64,000 nucleotides of DNA from Lepidostoma basale (lineage: Eukaryota > Arthropoda > Insecta > Trichoptera > Lepidostomatidae). The translations under genes and the position numbers were made by a program. The stretch spans positions 1 through 64,000 of the forward strand of contig JAHDVF020001569.1 in assembly GCA_022606425.2 (NCBI GenBank), written 5' to 3'. Within the stretch, counting starts at the first letter, position 1. Each line of letters opens with the position of its first letter. Of this stretch, positions 49,705 to 60,370 are shown piece by piece. Below the pieces are notes generated by a model that had not been told where the DNA came from, did not search any database, and saw only the letters and a program-made list of their open reading frames with translations.

Positions 49705-50075
49705 CAAAAACGAATGAAAACTTATGTTTTCCTGAAGTTTTATATTGAATAAGAATGACATGTTTCGCCTTATTAAGGCACTATCTATCTTAAGGTATAC
49801 CTGCAAAACATGAGGGAGTGGACCGGCATCCGAAGTGTGGAGGAGCTGTTCCGAGGGGCGCAGGACAGGGACAGGTTCGCCGAGGTGATCGCCAACGTTG
49901 GGGGGACCCGACAGGGCACTTGAAGAAGAAGAAGGTATTGTCAAATGTTTGATTATTATTATTTAATATGAAGTATTCAATACTTGTTCAAGAAACAATA
50001 AACAACTTACATTCAAATAACCATAAACATTTACATCATTGTTCAAGAAACAATAAATAACTTACATTCACTTTT
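49705..50075. repeat. HP1 copy split by LINE-C, distal end duplicated
   Basis: HP1 arm 49705-49790, LINE-C insert 49795-49935, HP1 resumes GTATTGTCAAATG. The distal hairpin TTGTTCAAGAAACAATAAA appears twice (49988 and 50040), each followed by ACTTACATTCA. Confidence 0.75.
49795..49935 (+). mobile_element. LINE-C 3' end, short
   Basis: Encodes NMREWTGIRSVEELFRGAQD, RDRFAEVIANVGGTRQGT and stop, then (GAA)n. Consensus-like sequence; only ~45 codons remain. Confidence 0.85.
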
Positions 50076-50167
50076 TAAAACGATTTTGGTTAATGTAAAT
50101 ATCTCAAGGATTATATATTATGCTTTTTTTTTTTTTAATATTATTGCAGCAATACGTATAATTGTTT

Positions 50168-50435
50168 GGTTAAAATAAGTAAATTTGTTAGGTTCAAATA
50201 AGTACATTTTTTAGGTTCAAATTAGTACATTTGTTTGGTTCAAATAAGTAAATTTGTTTGATTCAAATAAGTAAATTTGTTAGGTTCAAATTAGTACATT
50301 TGTTAGGTTCAAATTAGTACATTTGTTAGGTTCAAATTAGTACATTTGTTTGGTTCAAATTATTACATTTGTTGGGTTCAAATGAGTACATTTGTTTGGT
50401 TCAAATGAGTACATTTGCTTGGTTCAAATTACAAA
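50168..50435. repeat. 23-bp minisatellite, ~11 units
   Basis: Unit near TTAGGTTCAAATTAGTACAT plus TTG, with TTTG and TTAG variants at the start of the unit. No coding sense. Confidence 0.88.
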
Positions 50436-50829
50436 GAACAAATGTATTTTTCGAATCGAATGTTCAAAATTTTGAATATTTAACAATATGTCTGTTTGTG
50501 TTTATTTCTCATTGCACCGAAGTGTGTTCATGTTTCCCGAGTGTGTCTATTATGCCGCATTCCGTCACTTACCGTAAAACGCCACGAAAATGTCCGACTG
50601 AGTAAACAAGAGAGTTTTTTGGGGCTGTAATTGCTTTTTTATTGTTCATTTCTCGTGGCGACACGTCACACGCCATTGTTTGCCCTGCGCCAAAAAGAAT
50701 GAAATTTGAATAAAGAACGAAATATTAATGTTGCCCGAAATGTTGGCTCCCTAAGTTCCGGCAATTCAAAATTTAAATAACAATTCCAACGCATCCACAA
50801 AATGGGTACAAAAAACCAAAAATAACAGT
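50436..50829. other. Unique stretch
   Basis: No gene or repeat recognised. Confidence 0.4.
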
Positions 50830-51180
50830 GCGCTATAAGCAGGCATCGCAAAAACAAGCCTATCTTTAAAATCATAGATTGCATGACGCAATTGTATTCT
50901 TATACTAACACTTATGAAAGTGAAACGCGGAACAAAAAGATATGCAAAAGAAATTTAAATGTTCTTGTCAGAATGTCAAGCTCTTATTTAAGAAAATAAT
51001 ACAAAGGGGAAGAATATGCGGGTCACTTAGATTAATGAAGAAGGTATACGTGCACGATGAAAATGGAGCACATAATCGTGGGAGTCCGAGTAAAATTTCC
51101 TGTTAATCCATGACAATAATACAATTTTGTGGCGATCTATAATATCTGTCTAACCTTTCGAAAAAAATGCATTACAGGTA
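50830..51180 (+). mobile_element. Ancient LINE-A copy
   Basis: Faint order of AGIAKTSLSLKS, the Leu-Met-Lys-Val-Lys region, MKKVYVHDENGAHNRGSPSK and LWRSIISV. Much older than the other A copies. Confidence 0.6.
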
Positions 51181-51282
51181 CCTATTAAGTTAGTTAAACT
51201 TAATAAGATAATTAAAACGTTTTTTTAATCTAATGTAAAACAGTGTTCTTTTTTATTTTGTTTTTTAAAATACAAATGTTTA

Positions 51283-51818
51283 AAACCTATCCAAAAAAGC
51301 TAGAATGGCAATACACAATGGTGTTCTTTTACCAACCCTTATGTATGGAAGCGAAGCATGGAACTGGCAAAAGAAGGATGAAAGTAGAATAAATGCAGTA
51401 GAAATGAGATCTCTTAGACGAATGTGTGCATACTCTGTGTATGATAGAGTGTCGAATGAAAATATAAGAAGTGAATGCGGTGCGAATGATGGTGTCATGA
51501 ACAAAATAATGAAAGGATCATTAAGATGGTTTGGACATATGGAAAGAATGAATGAAGAAAGAATGGTAAAAAAATTATGTGTTAACGATGTAAATGGAAC
51601 CAGAAATAGAGGAAGACCGAGGAAAACGTGGCACGATCAAATAAATCAAATATTGAATGTCGGCCATGTGAGGAGTCAGAGAAATCGACGCGCGTGCATG
51701 ACACGATGTATAAATGTTGAGGACCCGAGAGAAATATTTTAGGAAAGAAAAGTGTGGCAGTTCATTCTTTCTGCCTACCCCTTCGGGGAGACGGCGTGAT
51801 GGTTAGTTAGTTAGTTAG
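51283..51818 (+). mobile_element. LINE-A1, open tail
   Basis: Frame 51305-51742 (145 codons): AIHNGVLLPTLMYGSEAWNW, INAVEMRSLRRMCAYSVYDR, GSLRWFGHMERMNEERMVKK, GRPRKTWHDQIN, MTRCINVEDPREIF then TAG in place of Cys. Terminus ACGGCGTGATGG and (TTAG)n at 51800. Confidence 0.92.
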
Positions 51819-52079
51819 TTAAAACCTTTTGACAGATACAACATTATTTTAAATACCAGCAAAAAAATATACTTTCTTTAATTTTAAAAATAGTCCTTAT
51901 TGTTCGTTATGTGAATGAGATAAAGCACGAAAAACTATCATGTTCGTACGAGCATACTAGCGAGTTCCACTTTTTATCTCACAAAAAGTATTTTAATTTA
52001 AACATAAATGTGTCTTTTTCTTTTTTATATCTTTGTATATACAACACTAACTTTAAAAAAAAAATTCAATTATATATCA

Positions 52080-52110
52080 GACATGTTTCGGACAACCGGT
52101 CCTTCCTCAG
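52080..52110 (-). ncRNA. Hammerhead-ribozyme-like core (copy 6, best paired)
   Basis: Minus strand: CTGAGGA, extra A, helix II GGAC/GTCC with a CGGTT loop, GAAAC, AT, GTC. The six bases before the core (ATATTA) pair with the six after the cleavage site (TGATAT), with one G-U. So helices I and II and the whole core are in place. The surrounding ~100 bp repeat was not assigned to a family. Confidence 0.6.
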
Positions 52111-52540
52111 TAATATTATTAAGATACATATTTACGTATTATAAAATTGTTTACAAATATGATCAGTTTTGACAGATGTTATAAAGATTTATTTTGGAAC
52201 GTTTATGCTTTTGTTATAACAAATATTATGAGTCAATTTATAAATGATTTATATTTTGGACTACGTTTGTTGCTAGCATTTTAAGCGAATATAGAAGTGG
52301 GTAAAAAGTCTTAAACGTTATTAAAAATCTTAATGTAATAATTTAACTTCGCACTCTTCCCATTTGTTCTCCTAGCTGGTCCTCTTTCTACAGGACGTAC
52401 CCCTTTACACAAAGTTGTAAAGAGGGAGTATCGCTGTTAGCAAACAAAAGGAATGCTTTTATGAGTCTAATCCAGGGGTATCCAACGGGAATATATACTA
52501 AAAAACAATTTATAATTCATTAGAAGCGAGCTTTCGAAAT
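52111..52540. other. Non-coding stretch
   Basis: No gene recognised. Confidence 0.4.
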
Positions 52541-52850
52541 CAGAAATGTTGTCCTAAAAACATCTGTAAACATGCTAGACTGGGTAGGTTGAGATGGGCT
52601 GGACACGTTGAGAGAAAGCCGTCATCGGATACCAAAGAGAACCCTTGAGGGACATCCGGGTGGAAGGAGTAGGGTCGGTGGGTCTAAACTCCGATGGGAA
52701 GATGAGATGAAAAAGGACACTGCACAACTACTGCAAATGAGAGACTAGAAAGCGGCAGCTAGTGATAGAAGTGCTTGGAGGCGAGGACTGAAGGAGGCCA
52801 CGGCCCGATATGAGCTGTAGAGCCATCGAAGAAGAAGAAAAAGAAAGATA
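52541..52850 (+). mobile_element. LINE-G 3' end
   Basis: Plus strand: RLGRLRWAGHVER-type, GHPGGRSRVGGSKLRWEDEM-type, AASDRSAWRRGLKEATARYE and L-stop, with (GAAGAA)n at 52827. Frames alternate. Confidence 0.75.
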
Positions 52851-52959
52851 TCTGTAAATCTACAAATCTCGTCACAATTTGAGTATGGTGTAGCTAGATT
52901 CAACACAAAAAAGTGTTATGAAAATGTCTTACAAAACATTTGATAACATTTGATTTTAT

Positions 52960-53275
52960 TCAAATCTTAATCCACAATTAATCCGAAACTACGAGTGACC
53001 CTAAGAACCATGTTAGAAATAAGCCTAAGCAACAGAGTCAATAACGATACGGTGAGAGAAAAAACAAAGGTCACTGACATGGAGACTGCTGACTTGGAGA
53101 CCGTGGACGGCAAAGAGTAGTGGAGGGCGACCGCAACTCTACGGTGGAAGGATGACCTGACTAGATATGTTGGAATAAACTGGATGCAGTCTGCACAAGA
53201 CAGAATGGGGTGGAAGATAATGGAAGAAGCCTTTGTCCAGAAGCGGATGGGAATAGGCTGAAGAAGAAGAATCCA
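52960..53275 (+). mobile_element. LINE-B 3' end
   Basis: RDRVNNDTVREKTKVTD-type, TWRPWTAKSSGGRPQL, VGINWMQSAQDRMGW, EEAFVQKRMGIG-type; the WAGHVAR part is deleted. (GAA)n end. Confidence 0.8.
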
Positions 53276-53329
53276 CAACACAGGTGATGGAGAATATAAA
53301 AGACAAGTAAAAAATCAATGATAATGCTT

Positions 53330-53640
53330 TACAGTGTGTCAGATATCATCGGAAGAGTAGCAGCAGTAAAATGGCGCTGAGCAAACCATGTCGCTCATAG
53401 CTGGCATTTTGTCGTTTTGTCCGATTATCTGACGATAGATGGACAAAACGCATCATTTGCTGGTTGTCCTAGAACTGTGATCTGAAACCCAAGACGTTCC
53501 AAACTTCGATAAAGGGACGATATTAAAGAAACCGCCGTTTTGACATAAATGCATGATGTCCAGGATCGACAGACATGGAAGCAGATGGAGGAGGTCTACG
53601 TCCAGAAGTAAACGGCTACAGGCTGATGACGATTAATGCC
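53330..53640 (+). mobile_element. LINE-K 3' end, degenerate
   Basis: AAVKWR.ANHVAH, DDRWTKRIIC, MHDVQDRQTWKQMEEVYVQK regions, in alternating frames. Confidence 0.7.
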
Positions 53641-53679
53641 GTTGTGGCTGGCTGCTTGAAAAATGCTGTTTAGAAAAAA

Positions 53680-54095
53680 AATATGCAAAAGGAGAGCAAA
53701 ATACGAATCTACAAGACATGCGTACGACCTATGTTGACATTTGGAATAAAAACGAGAGCTGACACCATCAGATCAAAAAGTCTCCTAAGAACCACAGAAA
53801 TGAAGACTCTCCAATCCGTTGCGGGAACGACACTCCGAGACAGAGTAAAAAAAATCTGAAATCAGAACAATCTGCAATGTGGAAGATGTCGAGCGATGGG
53901 GAAGACTGAGAAGAGGCTACTGTAGAGATCGTGTGGTAAGAGCATGTTCTGAAAGAGTGATAAATAAAGCCGCAAATAAAGTACCAACAGGAAAACGACC
54001 TCTAGGAAGACCACCCAAAAGATGGCGAGACAGTTGGACACCTACATTCCAGGAACAGGCTCCGAGAAATCACAGGACGCAGTCCTAAATAAAGC
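53680..54095 (+). mobile_element. LINE-E 3' end
   Basis: RIYKTCVRPMLTFGIKTRAD-type start, then frame 53879-54088: VERWGRLRRGYCRDRVVRAC, SERVINKAANKVPTGKRPLG, RPPKRWRDSWTPTFQEQA. (GAA)n end near 54093. Most complete LINE-E tail here. Confidence 0.85.
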
Positions 54096-54109
54096 AGAAG
54101 AAGAAGTAT

Positions 54110-54365
54110 ATCTTCTTTTTATCGTAGATCATGCGATCTGTTTATGCAGGATATCAACATTCTTTCTGTGATGAAGACGAACAGCCTTTTATCCATCTCT
54201 TTGGTGATCATCCTGGGGTCAACGGCCCTCTGGAGTCTCGTGCATCCTCGCTGGATCCATCCTCTCGATGTGGTTCCTCCAGAATCGTCTCCTCTGCCTA
54301 CTAAATCTCAGAATGTCATAAATTTTGCAGGATCTGCGAATCTCTTCGTTAGGTAACCTATCTCT
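54110..54365 (-). mobile_element. LINE-M fragment
   Basis: NEEIRRSCKIYDILRFSRQR, RRFWRNHIERMDPARMHETP; frame then breaks. Shares GAATCTCTTCGTTA with 30310. Confidence 0.7.
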
Positions 54366-54394
54366 TTAGGGTTTTACCCGCAATAGAATGTTTC

Positions 54395-54935
54395 ATGCGG
54401 TGCGAATTATGGTGTTATGAACAAAATAATGAAAGGATCATTAAGAAGATATGAACACATGGAAAGCATGAATAAAGAAAGAGTGGTAAAAAAGTACATG
54501 TTAACGATGTAAATGGATTTATAAATAGAGGAAGACTGAGGAAAACGTGGCACGTCAAATATATCAAATATTGAATTATTAATATGTATGAAAAAACGAT
54601 AGTTTTCAAGGAGTTTCATTACAATGTTTATGTACAATATGACATGTTTCACCCTTCTAAGGCATTATCAAATGTTACTTAATACATTTGATAACGCCTT
54701 AAGGGTGAAACATGTCATACATAAACATTATAATAAAACTCATTGAAAACTATCGTTTTTTCATACATTATTAATAATTTAATGTCCGCCACGTGAGGAG
54801 TCAGAGAAATCGACGCACGTGCATGACATGATGTATGAATGTTGAGGAAGCGAGAGAAATGTGTCAGGATAGAAAAGTGTGGCAGGCCATTCTTTCTGCC
54901 TATCCCTTCGGGGAGACGGCGTTATGGTTAGTTAA
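54395..54935 (+). mobile_element. LINE-A1 split by HP1
   Basis: Left part: GANYGVMNKIMKGSLRRYEH-type, YVNDVNGFINRGRLRKTWH. Right part: RQRNRRTCMT-like, MNVEEAREMCQD, YPFGETA-like and a short TTAG tail. The HP1 insert is 54576-54777. Confidence 0.88.
54576..54777. repeat. HP1 complete element inside LINE-A1
   Basis: A 202-bp element; arms of about 95 bp form a near-perfect hairpin (TGAAAAAACGATAGTTTTCA against the reverse complement at the other end; GACATGTTTCACCCTTCTAA against its complement). Loop of about 12 nt. Flanked by TTGAA (54571-54575) and TTTAA (54778-54782), a likely 5-bp target duplication with one change. No coding capacity. Confidence 0.88.
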
Positions 54936-55770
54936 ATATGCGGCTTAATATTATAAGAACCGAGATCATAAAAAAATGTGTTGATTTTTTTTTCTCCGTT
55001 CCCCATATTGAAAATGTCTGGCCAAGTCCTGAGAAGAGAAAGAGCGGATGGGGTAGGTACCCACCGCCACCTTCTCTCCGGAGGTAGCTACCCACTACCT
55101 CCAGAGGGACGCCCTTTATCCAATTTTAACTTTTTAATTAAAATTCTAATCAACAATTTTGGATTTGCCGCGATATAATAACCGTTACATAATGAATTAT
55201 ACGACGGAGACTCCGAAATTTTACCCCGTTGGGATAAAACGGTTTGAAACTTTAAATTATTTTGTATTTGGAAAATAGAATAATTTTACTTTAAACTGAA
55301 ATTATGTTCTATTCGAGAAACCAACAGAAAGACGCCCTTTGTATACTCATCTATAGGTAGGTTCTTGATAAGAAGAAATTTGTTAAAAATTCTACGATAA
55401 ATACGATAAATACGTACCTATTTACAACATTTTGAACGTATACAAATACTTGTAGACGAATACTGGATTTTATTTACCCATTGCGGGTTATCAATTCAAG
55501 GATGGATCAGATGGCGCTAGTGTGTAGATTGAAACTAACATGTGAAGTTTGGTGTTACAGATTAACAAATATACAAATTCCAAAAATTTGTCAGACATGG
55601 TGGTCGTAAGAAGAGTGGAATGGGGAATGTTGTATTACATAAAGCGCGCGCTTAACCCAACCAATGACAGGTCATAAGTCCTGTAAACTCCTCGATCACC
55701 ATATTCTGTTTCCAATTTGCATCTTCGTCTCTATTGAGATACAATTAATCCTTGACATACCAATTCATTT
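54936..55770. other. Unique stretch
   Basis: 55010-55130 is a GC-rich unique patch with a palindrome-like part (CTCTCCGGAGGTAGCTACCC). No gene supported. Confidence 0.4.
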
Positions 55771-55771
55771 A

Positions 55772-55975
55772 TTGTTTCTTAAACAATGATACAAAACTCC
55801 ATATTAAATAATCAATACAAATGAAAACGTCCGTTTTCTAGAAGTTTTATTATATTTTATCGGAATGACATGTCTCGCCCTTCTAAGGCATTATCAAATG
55901 TTTGATAATGCCTTAGAAGGGCGAAACATGTCATTCCCAAAAAATATAATTAAACTTCTAGAAAACATAACTATT
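55772..55975. repeat. HP1 dimer with near-zero loop
   Basis: CTTCTAAGGCATTATCAAAT meets TTTGATAATGCCTTAGAAGG directly at 55898, so the two arms join without a spacer. The distal hairpin (TTTCTTAAACAATGATACAA) is kept on the left side only. Confidence 0.85.
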
Positions 55976-55988
55976 TTTTTAAAATCGG

Positions 55989-56160
55989 GTGGTGGACTAG
56001 GGGATAGAACGCTTGGCTTCTGATCAAGGGGATTTGGGTTCGAGCGTGGACACGACCAGATTCCTTCTTCATAATAATGAGCTATTTTCTGCTCACATTG
56101 AAGATTGTAAAATAAATTCTAATATCATTGATTTAAATCTTTCGTGTTAGTCTTTTTATT
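55989..56160 (+). mobile_element. SINE1, full copy
   Basis: GGTGGTGGACTAGGGGATAG (box A region), GGGTTCGAGCGTGG (box B), CACGACCAGATTCCTTC, AATGAGCTATTTTCTGCTCA, and the 3' end TTAAATCTTTCGTGTTAGTC. The head abuts the HP1 end. Confidence 0.85.
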
Positions 56161-56614
56161 ATTAAATTTATAAATTATGGCGCACTGTGAAATTCCGTAA
56201 CGAAGATTTTGTTATGATTTAATATATAACTATCAAAAGTGGAAAAAAACTGTGTTAATTCATAAAAATCCAAATCTTTTTATTTACTCTATAGTTATTT
56301 CAAACAGGACCAAGGTTATCTAATCTAGGTACTGGAGAACAGATAAATTAATGTAGCAAGAACGCATGAAAATGTGTGGACTATAAAAAGACATACGAGT
56401 ATACTATCTAAATTCAAGTCTTAAAACATACATCATTTATAACAAAGACGATCTCGATGTGACCATGTTAAGCAGATTGATTTCTCTTCCCACCGGTATC
56501 ACCAGAGGTAGGTTAATTCTATCGGCCTCTATGGTGACGCTGTCGGAGATATCTGTCGAGAACAAAAAGACCTACATCATCCAACACGTTTCTCAAAATA
56601 ATCTTAAGAAATAG
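56161..56614. other. Unique stretch
   Basis: No gene recognised. Confidence 0.4.
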
Positions 56615-56660
56615 TTTATCAAATCAAATCAAATCAAATCAAATCAGTTTATTTCATCAA
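56615..56660. repeat. (AAATC)n microsatellite
   Basis: Six units of CAAAT/AAATC followed by AGTTTATTTCATC; may be the end of an unassigned repeat. Confidence 0.8.
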
Positions 56661-56994
56661 CAGACATTACAAAATTTATTTATCTATTGAGAACAGGTAA
56701 AATAATATATTATATATATAGTATACTACCAGAAACGCATAAGAGATGGTTCAACATTAGGAAGACAGGATACTCTCCAGAATTAAGAGTATTTGCCTTT
56801 TGAACGTACTTTCACTAACATGAAAGACGTCGATCTCCGAGGAGACCGCGTTCATTTATGCCGAGGAGACCGCTATATCATTTATGAGAAACTCATCTTT
56901 CCGAAACTGCAGAGAGTAGGTTCCCAACATTCCCAAAAGAAATATACCATACTCCCTCATGAAGAGATTCCTCAGAATTATATTTCTGAACTCT

Positions 56995-57506
56995 AACTAA
57001 CTAACTAACTAACCATCACGCCGTCTCCCCGAAAGGGTAGGCAGAAAGAATGGACTGCCACACGTCAATCGATGCGGCACTCCATCCTACTCTTTACGCC
57101 ATCGCGAGAGACGCGGTGTGATGGGTTGCGAACCTCATCGCCACCAACAGGCATCTCCCGCGCACACTTCGATCGTTCAACGTCTACATAATAAATCTAA
57201 AACAAATTATCTGAAATACAATGATATAAAATAAAATAACAAAGAAAAATAATTTAACACATAATGTTATTTTAGATGGTGCACTTGTCGTCAGCTGGAC
57301 GATCCGGACATTTGTGTTTATTTAATTTTTATTCCACGTTATCCACTGTTTTTTTTTTATTTACTGTAATAAGGCACTTAAAACAATCCAACACCAGCAA
57401 GAACTTAAAAATATTATTGAAGAATTTATTCAAATTGTCATTGGAACAAATGAAAAATGTATTTTTACACCTGTCAAAATTCTTTTTATAAACGAAAAAA
57501 ACTTCT
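56995..57506 (-). mobile_element. SnA copy with 14-bp TSD
   Basis: 512 bp from the reversed TTAG tail (56995) to the 5' truncation point in AAGTTTTTTTCGTTTATAAA. TATTTCTGAACTCT flanks it at 56981-56994 and 57507-57520. TSD, variable 5' end and fixed 3' end show target-primed insertion. Confidence 0.92.
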
Positions 57507-57689
57507 TATTTCTGAACTCTCTTCAGCATAAGAAAATATCTCGCCTCGTGCGGATTCAATGGAATGTATTTCTGTGATGCTTTTGATATATTTAAAAAAA
57601 TAAATGAAATGAAATAATTATACGAGTATGTAGTATACCATGCAGCCCATAACTCACGGCGAACCATCAGATTCAAGGATTGATACAAC

Positions 57690-58245
57690 TTTAAGATGGT
57701 GGAGGACTTCACTTACCTGGGCTCGTGTATAACAAAGGAAAACGAAGATCACAAGGAAATCGAAAGAAGAATCACAATTGGCAACAAAACATTCTTCTCT
57801 CTACTACCAGTGCTCAAATCAAGAAACGTACACAGGAAAACCAAAATCACCCGGTATAAGACAATCACCCTAACAGCAGTGACCTATGGGTGTGAGGCGT
57901 GGACAATGACAGCGAAATCCGCAGAGCCAGAATGATGCTGCGCAGAATTCTGTGACCTGTGAATAACGGTGAAGGCTGGAGAGTGCGGCATAATGACGAG
58001 CTGTACCATATTTACAAAGCTCCCAGTTTCTCCACATGATTGCTGGAGTGGCATCCAGGTGGTAGAAGAATAATTCGATGACCATGGCTGCGATGGGAGG
58101 ATGAAGTTGGGAGAGATGGGGCGAAATTGTTACGAGTGTCAGATTGGAGAGTCGAAGCAGAGGACAGGAGGAGTTGGAGGCGAAGAATACTTGAGGCTAA
58201 GGCACGACATGGGCTGTAGGGCCATCGAAGAAAGAAGAATGTTGT
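57690..58245 (+). mobile_element. LINE-G-type 3' end, long
   Basis: Frame 57696-57935: MVEDFTYLGSCITKENEDHK, EIERRITIGNKTFFSLLPVL, TITLTAVTYGCEAWTMTAKS. After a gap of shifted frames: WRPGGRRIIR-type, RWEDEVGRDGAKLLRVSDWR, RRSWRRRILEAKARHGL and stop. The region right after the RT domain of a non-LTR ORF2. Confidence 0.85.
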
Positions 58246-58304
58246 ATACCATGATTATAAATAAATACAAGCCATCTCAACTGCATATTATTCATGGGTA
58301 GGAT

Positions 58305-58590
58305 CTTTTCTTCTTCTCCTTCTTCACTTTTGGTAGACTCAGGAGTCTGTTATTTCAGGAGGGTTCTCTTGAGACGCTGAACTCCAGCTTTCTCTCCACC
58401 GTTTCGGGGGTTTTCCTGGTCGGCGTTGTCCGTTTGGCGTTCCATGGCGAGCTATCTGTGGTATCCTATTTGAGCTCATCCTTTCTACGTGTTGATGCCA
58501 GTATCGCCGTCTTTGACGTCCCCATCTGACCACATCTTCGACCTCGCAGATTTCTCGGATTGCTGTATTCCTAACTCGATCACGTAGATC
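58305..58590 (-). mobile_element. LINE-F 3' end
   Basis: Frame 58339-58533: MVRWGRQRRRYWHQHVERMS, SNRIPQIARHGTPNGQRRPG, KPPKRWRESWSSASQENPPE, ITDS. (AAG)n end at 58308. Confidence 0.82.
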
Positions 58591-58828
58591 TTTTCTATAT
58601 TATCTAAAAATCACCGTTCTTACTGCAGTAAATCACCTTCTCACAAATCATTGTGCTTAAGATAAAAATGTCAACATTCAAGAAGACAAAAATCTCTGCT
58701 ATATCATAATTTTATTCCAGTTGATGAGATCATATCAAAGATAAAACTGTAACCCTCTAAACCATAGATTCCCAATCTTTTTAGGCCCGTTACCTCCTTT
58801 AAGATGTTTTATTTGCTTCTATAGAAAC
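58591..58828. other. Non-coding stretch
   Basis: No recognised content. Confidence 0.4.
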
Positions 58829-59025
58829 TATTTTATGTTAACGATGTAAATGGAACCAGAAATAGAGGAAGACCGAGGAAAACGTGGCACGATCAAATAA
58901 ATCAAATATTGAATGTCGGTCACGTGAGGAGTCAGAGAAATCGACGCGCGTGCATGACACGAGTGGCAGTCCATTCTTTCTACCTACCCCTTCGGTAGGA
59001 CGGCGTGATGGTTAGTTAGTTAGTT
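58829..59025 (+). mobile_element. LINE-A1 3' end, internally deleted
   Basis: YVNDVNGTRNRGRPRKTWHD..RRACMTR then a jump over about 55 nt (the MNVEEAREICQERKV part) to WQSILSTYPFG. TTAG tail at 59008. Confidence 0.88.
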
Positions 59026-59399
59026 TTATTATTATTATTATTATTTTTTTTTGTTACTATTACTCTTATTCTTATTCTTTTTCTTATTATTCTTATAAAA
59101 ATACAAAGATAGATACAACGTGAAGAGACATGAAAGAAGCATTTTAAATCATACCTTTTAAAGTTGAATCGCGTTTCGTATGAACAATAATTCCTCGAAA
59201 TATCTTTGGCAAAGGCTCTTTCCTCTTTAAATAAGACATTTTATTTTATTCTGTTTATTTTGCAAGTTCCTGTGTGACTCGAGGCAGAGCCGCACTCGCT
59301 GCTTCTAACGAAAAAAAAACGTGTTTTAAGAAAGTAATTTGGTAAGATAAACTTTAAATTGCCATCCAATTTTTTTTAATGTAAATTTAATAATAGTTG
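59026..59399. other. AT-rich stretch with (ATT)n
   Basis: (ATT)n directly after the LINE tail (59025-59050). No gene. Confidence 0.5.
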
Positions 59400-59600
59400 A
59401 AATTTTCTTCTTACTTCTTCTTCTTCTTCTTTTTCTTCTTCTTCTTCTTTTATACCTTTGGTATGTTACTGTAGTCGGGGTGGCCTCTCTTGGGAGGTTG
59501 ACTCCCAGCTATCCCTTCATCTGGTGAGAAGTCTGTTGGAATTTAGTTCCATTATCTGGGCACCGCATGAGGTTCGATATAACCTGATGGTGGAGAGAGA
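59400..59600 (-). mobile_element. Unassigned LINE 3' end fragment
   Basis: Starts with (GAA)n reversed (59407-59448), then a unique 3' end with traces of a Pro-Arg coding tail. Family not identified. Confidence 0.45.
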
Positions 59601-59980
59601 AATTTCTGCGATACCTTTATCTTAAGGAATATTCTCTTTCCGACTGATTGCTTGCTAGGGATGCTGGGCTACCGGTCACTCGGGAGAAAAGAGACATTCA
59701 CTTCTTTCCACTGATAGACGGTTGTATACACAACTCAGAAATCTTGAGTGATGTAGGTCCGTTCGTCCCTGACAATTATCTTCGACACAATGGCCATATA
59801 TTGTTTTATCTCCAACAAAGCAGAGCCAACCTGGCAATGGTTGTGCCGATAGGTAAAGTCTTCTCGCAGTTTGACTTTTTTTTATAGTGTGACACACCTG
59901 AGGGGAGCACTGCCTTTATAATAATTGTATATTCAATTTATTAATTTGTCATGTACGAGTATCTTATGTATTTCACTATT
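59601..59980. other. Unique stretch
   Basis: A 79-codon plus-strand frame (59648-59887; MLARDAGLPVTREKRDIHFF) lacks known motifs; I leave it as uncalled. Confidence 0.35.
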
Positions 59981-59987
59981 TTTATAA

Positions 59988-60105
59988 GTAACTAGCTAAC
60001 CATCACGCCGTCTCCACGCTGATAGGCAGAAAGAATGGACCGCCACACTGTTATGTCCTCACATACTTCTCTCGTTTCCTCTACATCTTGTCATGCACGC
60101 AATTT
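59988..60105 (-). mobile_element. LINE-A1 3' end fragment
   Basis: Reversed TTAG tail and the last 35 codons; ends near the Cys-Met-Thr region. Confidence 0.75.
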
Positions 60106-60204
60106 CTCTATTTATTATTTTATTTTATTATGTATTACTTATTATTATGTATCTCTAACTTGTATCTTTAGTGTATTGGAAAATAATTCTGTAATGCTTT
60201 GATG

Positions 60205-60370
60205 TACTACAGAGAGCCAGACCCAATAGAGAGATGTTGTCGAGTGTGAAAGTTAGAAAGGTCTCATATTTGGGTCATGTGCTAAGGAGAAAGAAATACC
60301 GCATCCTTTGATTCATATTAATGGGTAAAGTGGAGAGACGTCGGGGGGTTAGTAGAAGGCACTTGTTATG
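60205..60370 (+). mobile_element. LINE-C fragment
   Basis: VLQRARPNREMLSSVKVRKV, SYLGHVLRRKKYRIL, GKVERRRG. Ends where LINE-J begins. Confidence 0.75.

Noticed and set aside
59648..59887. 79-codon frame near a LINE end
   Set aside because: No motif and no repeat partner in the window; cannot be supported as a gene.
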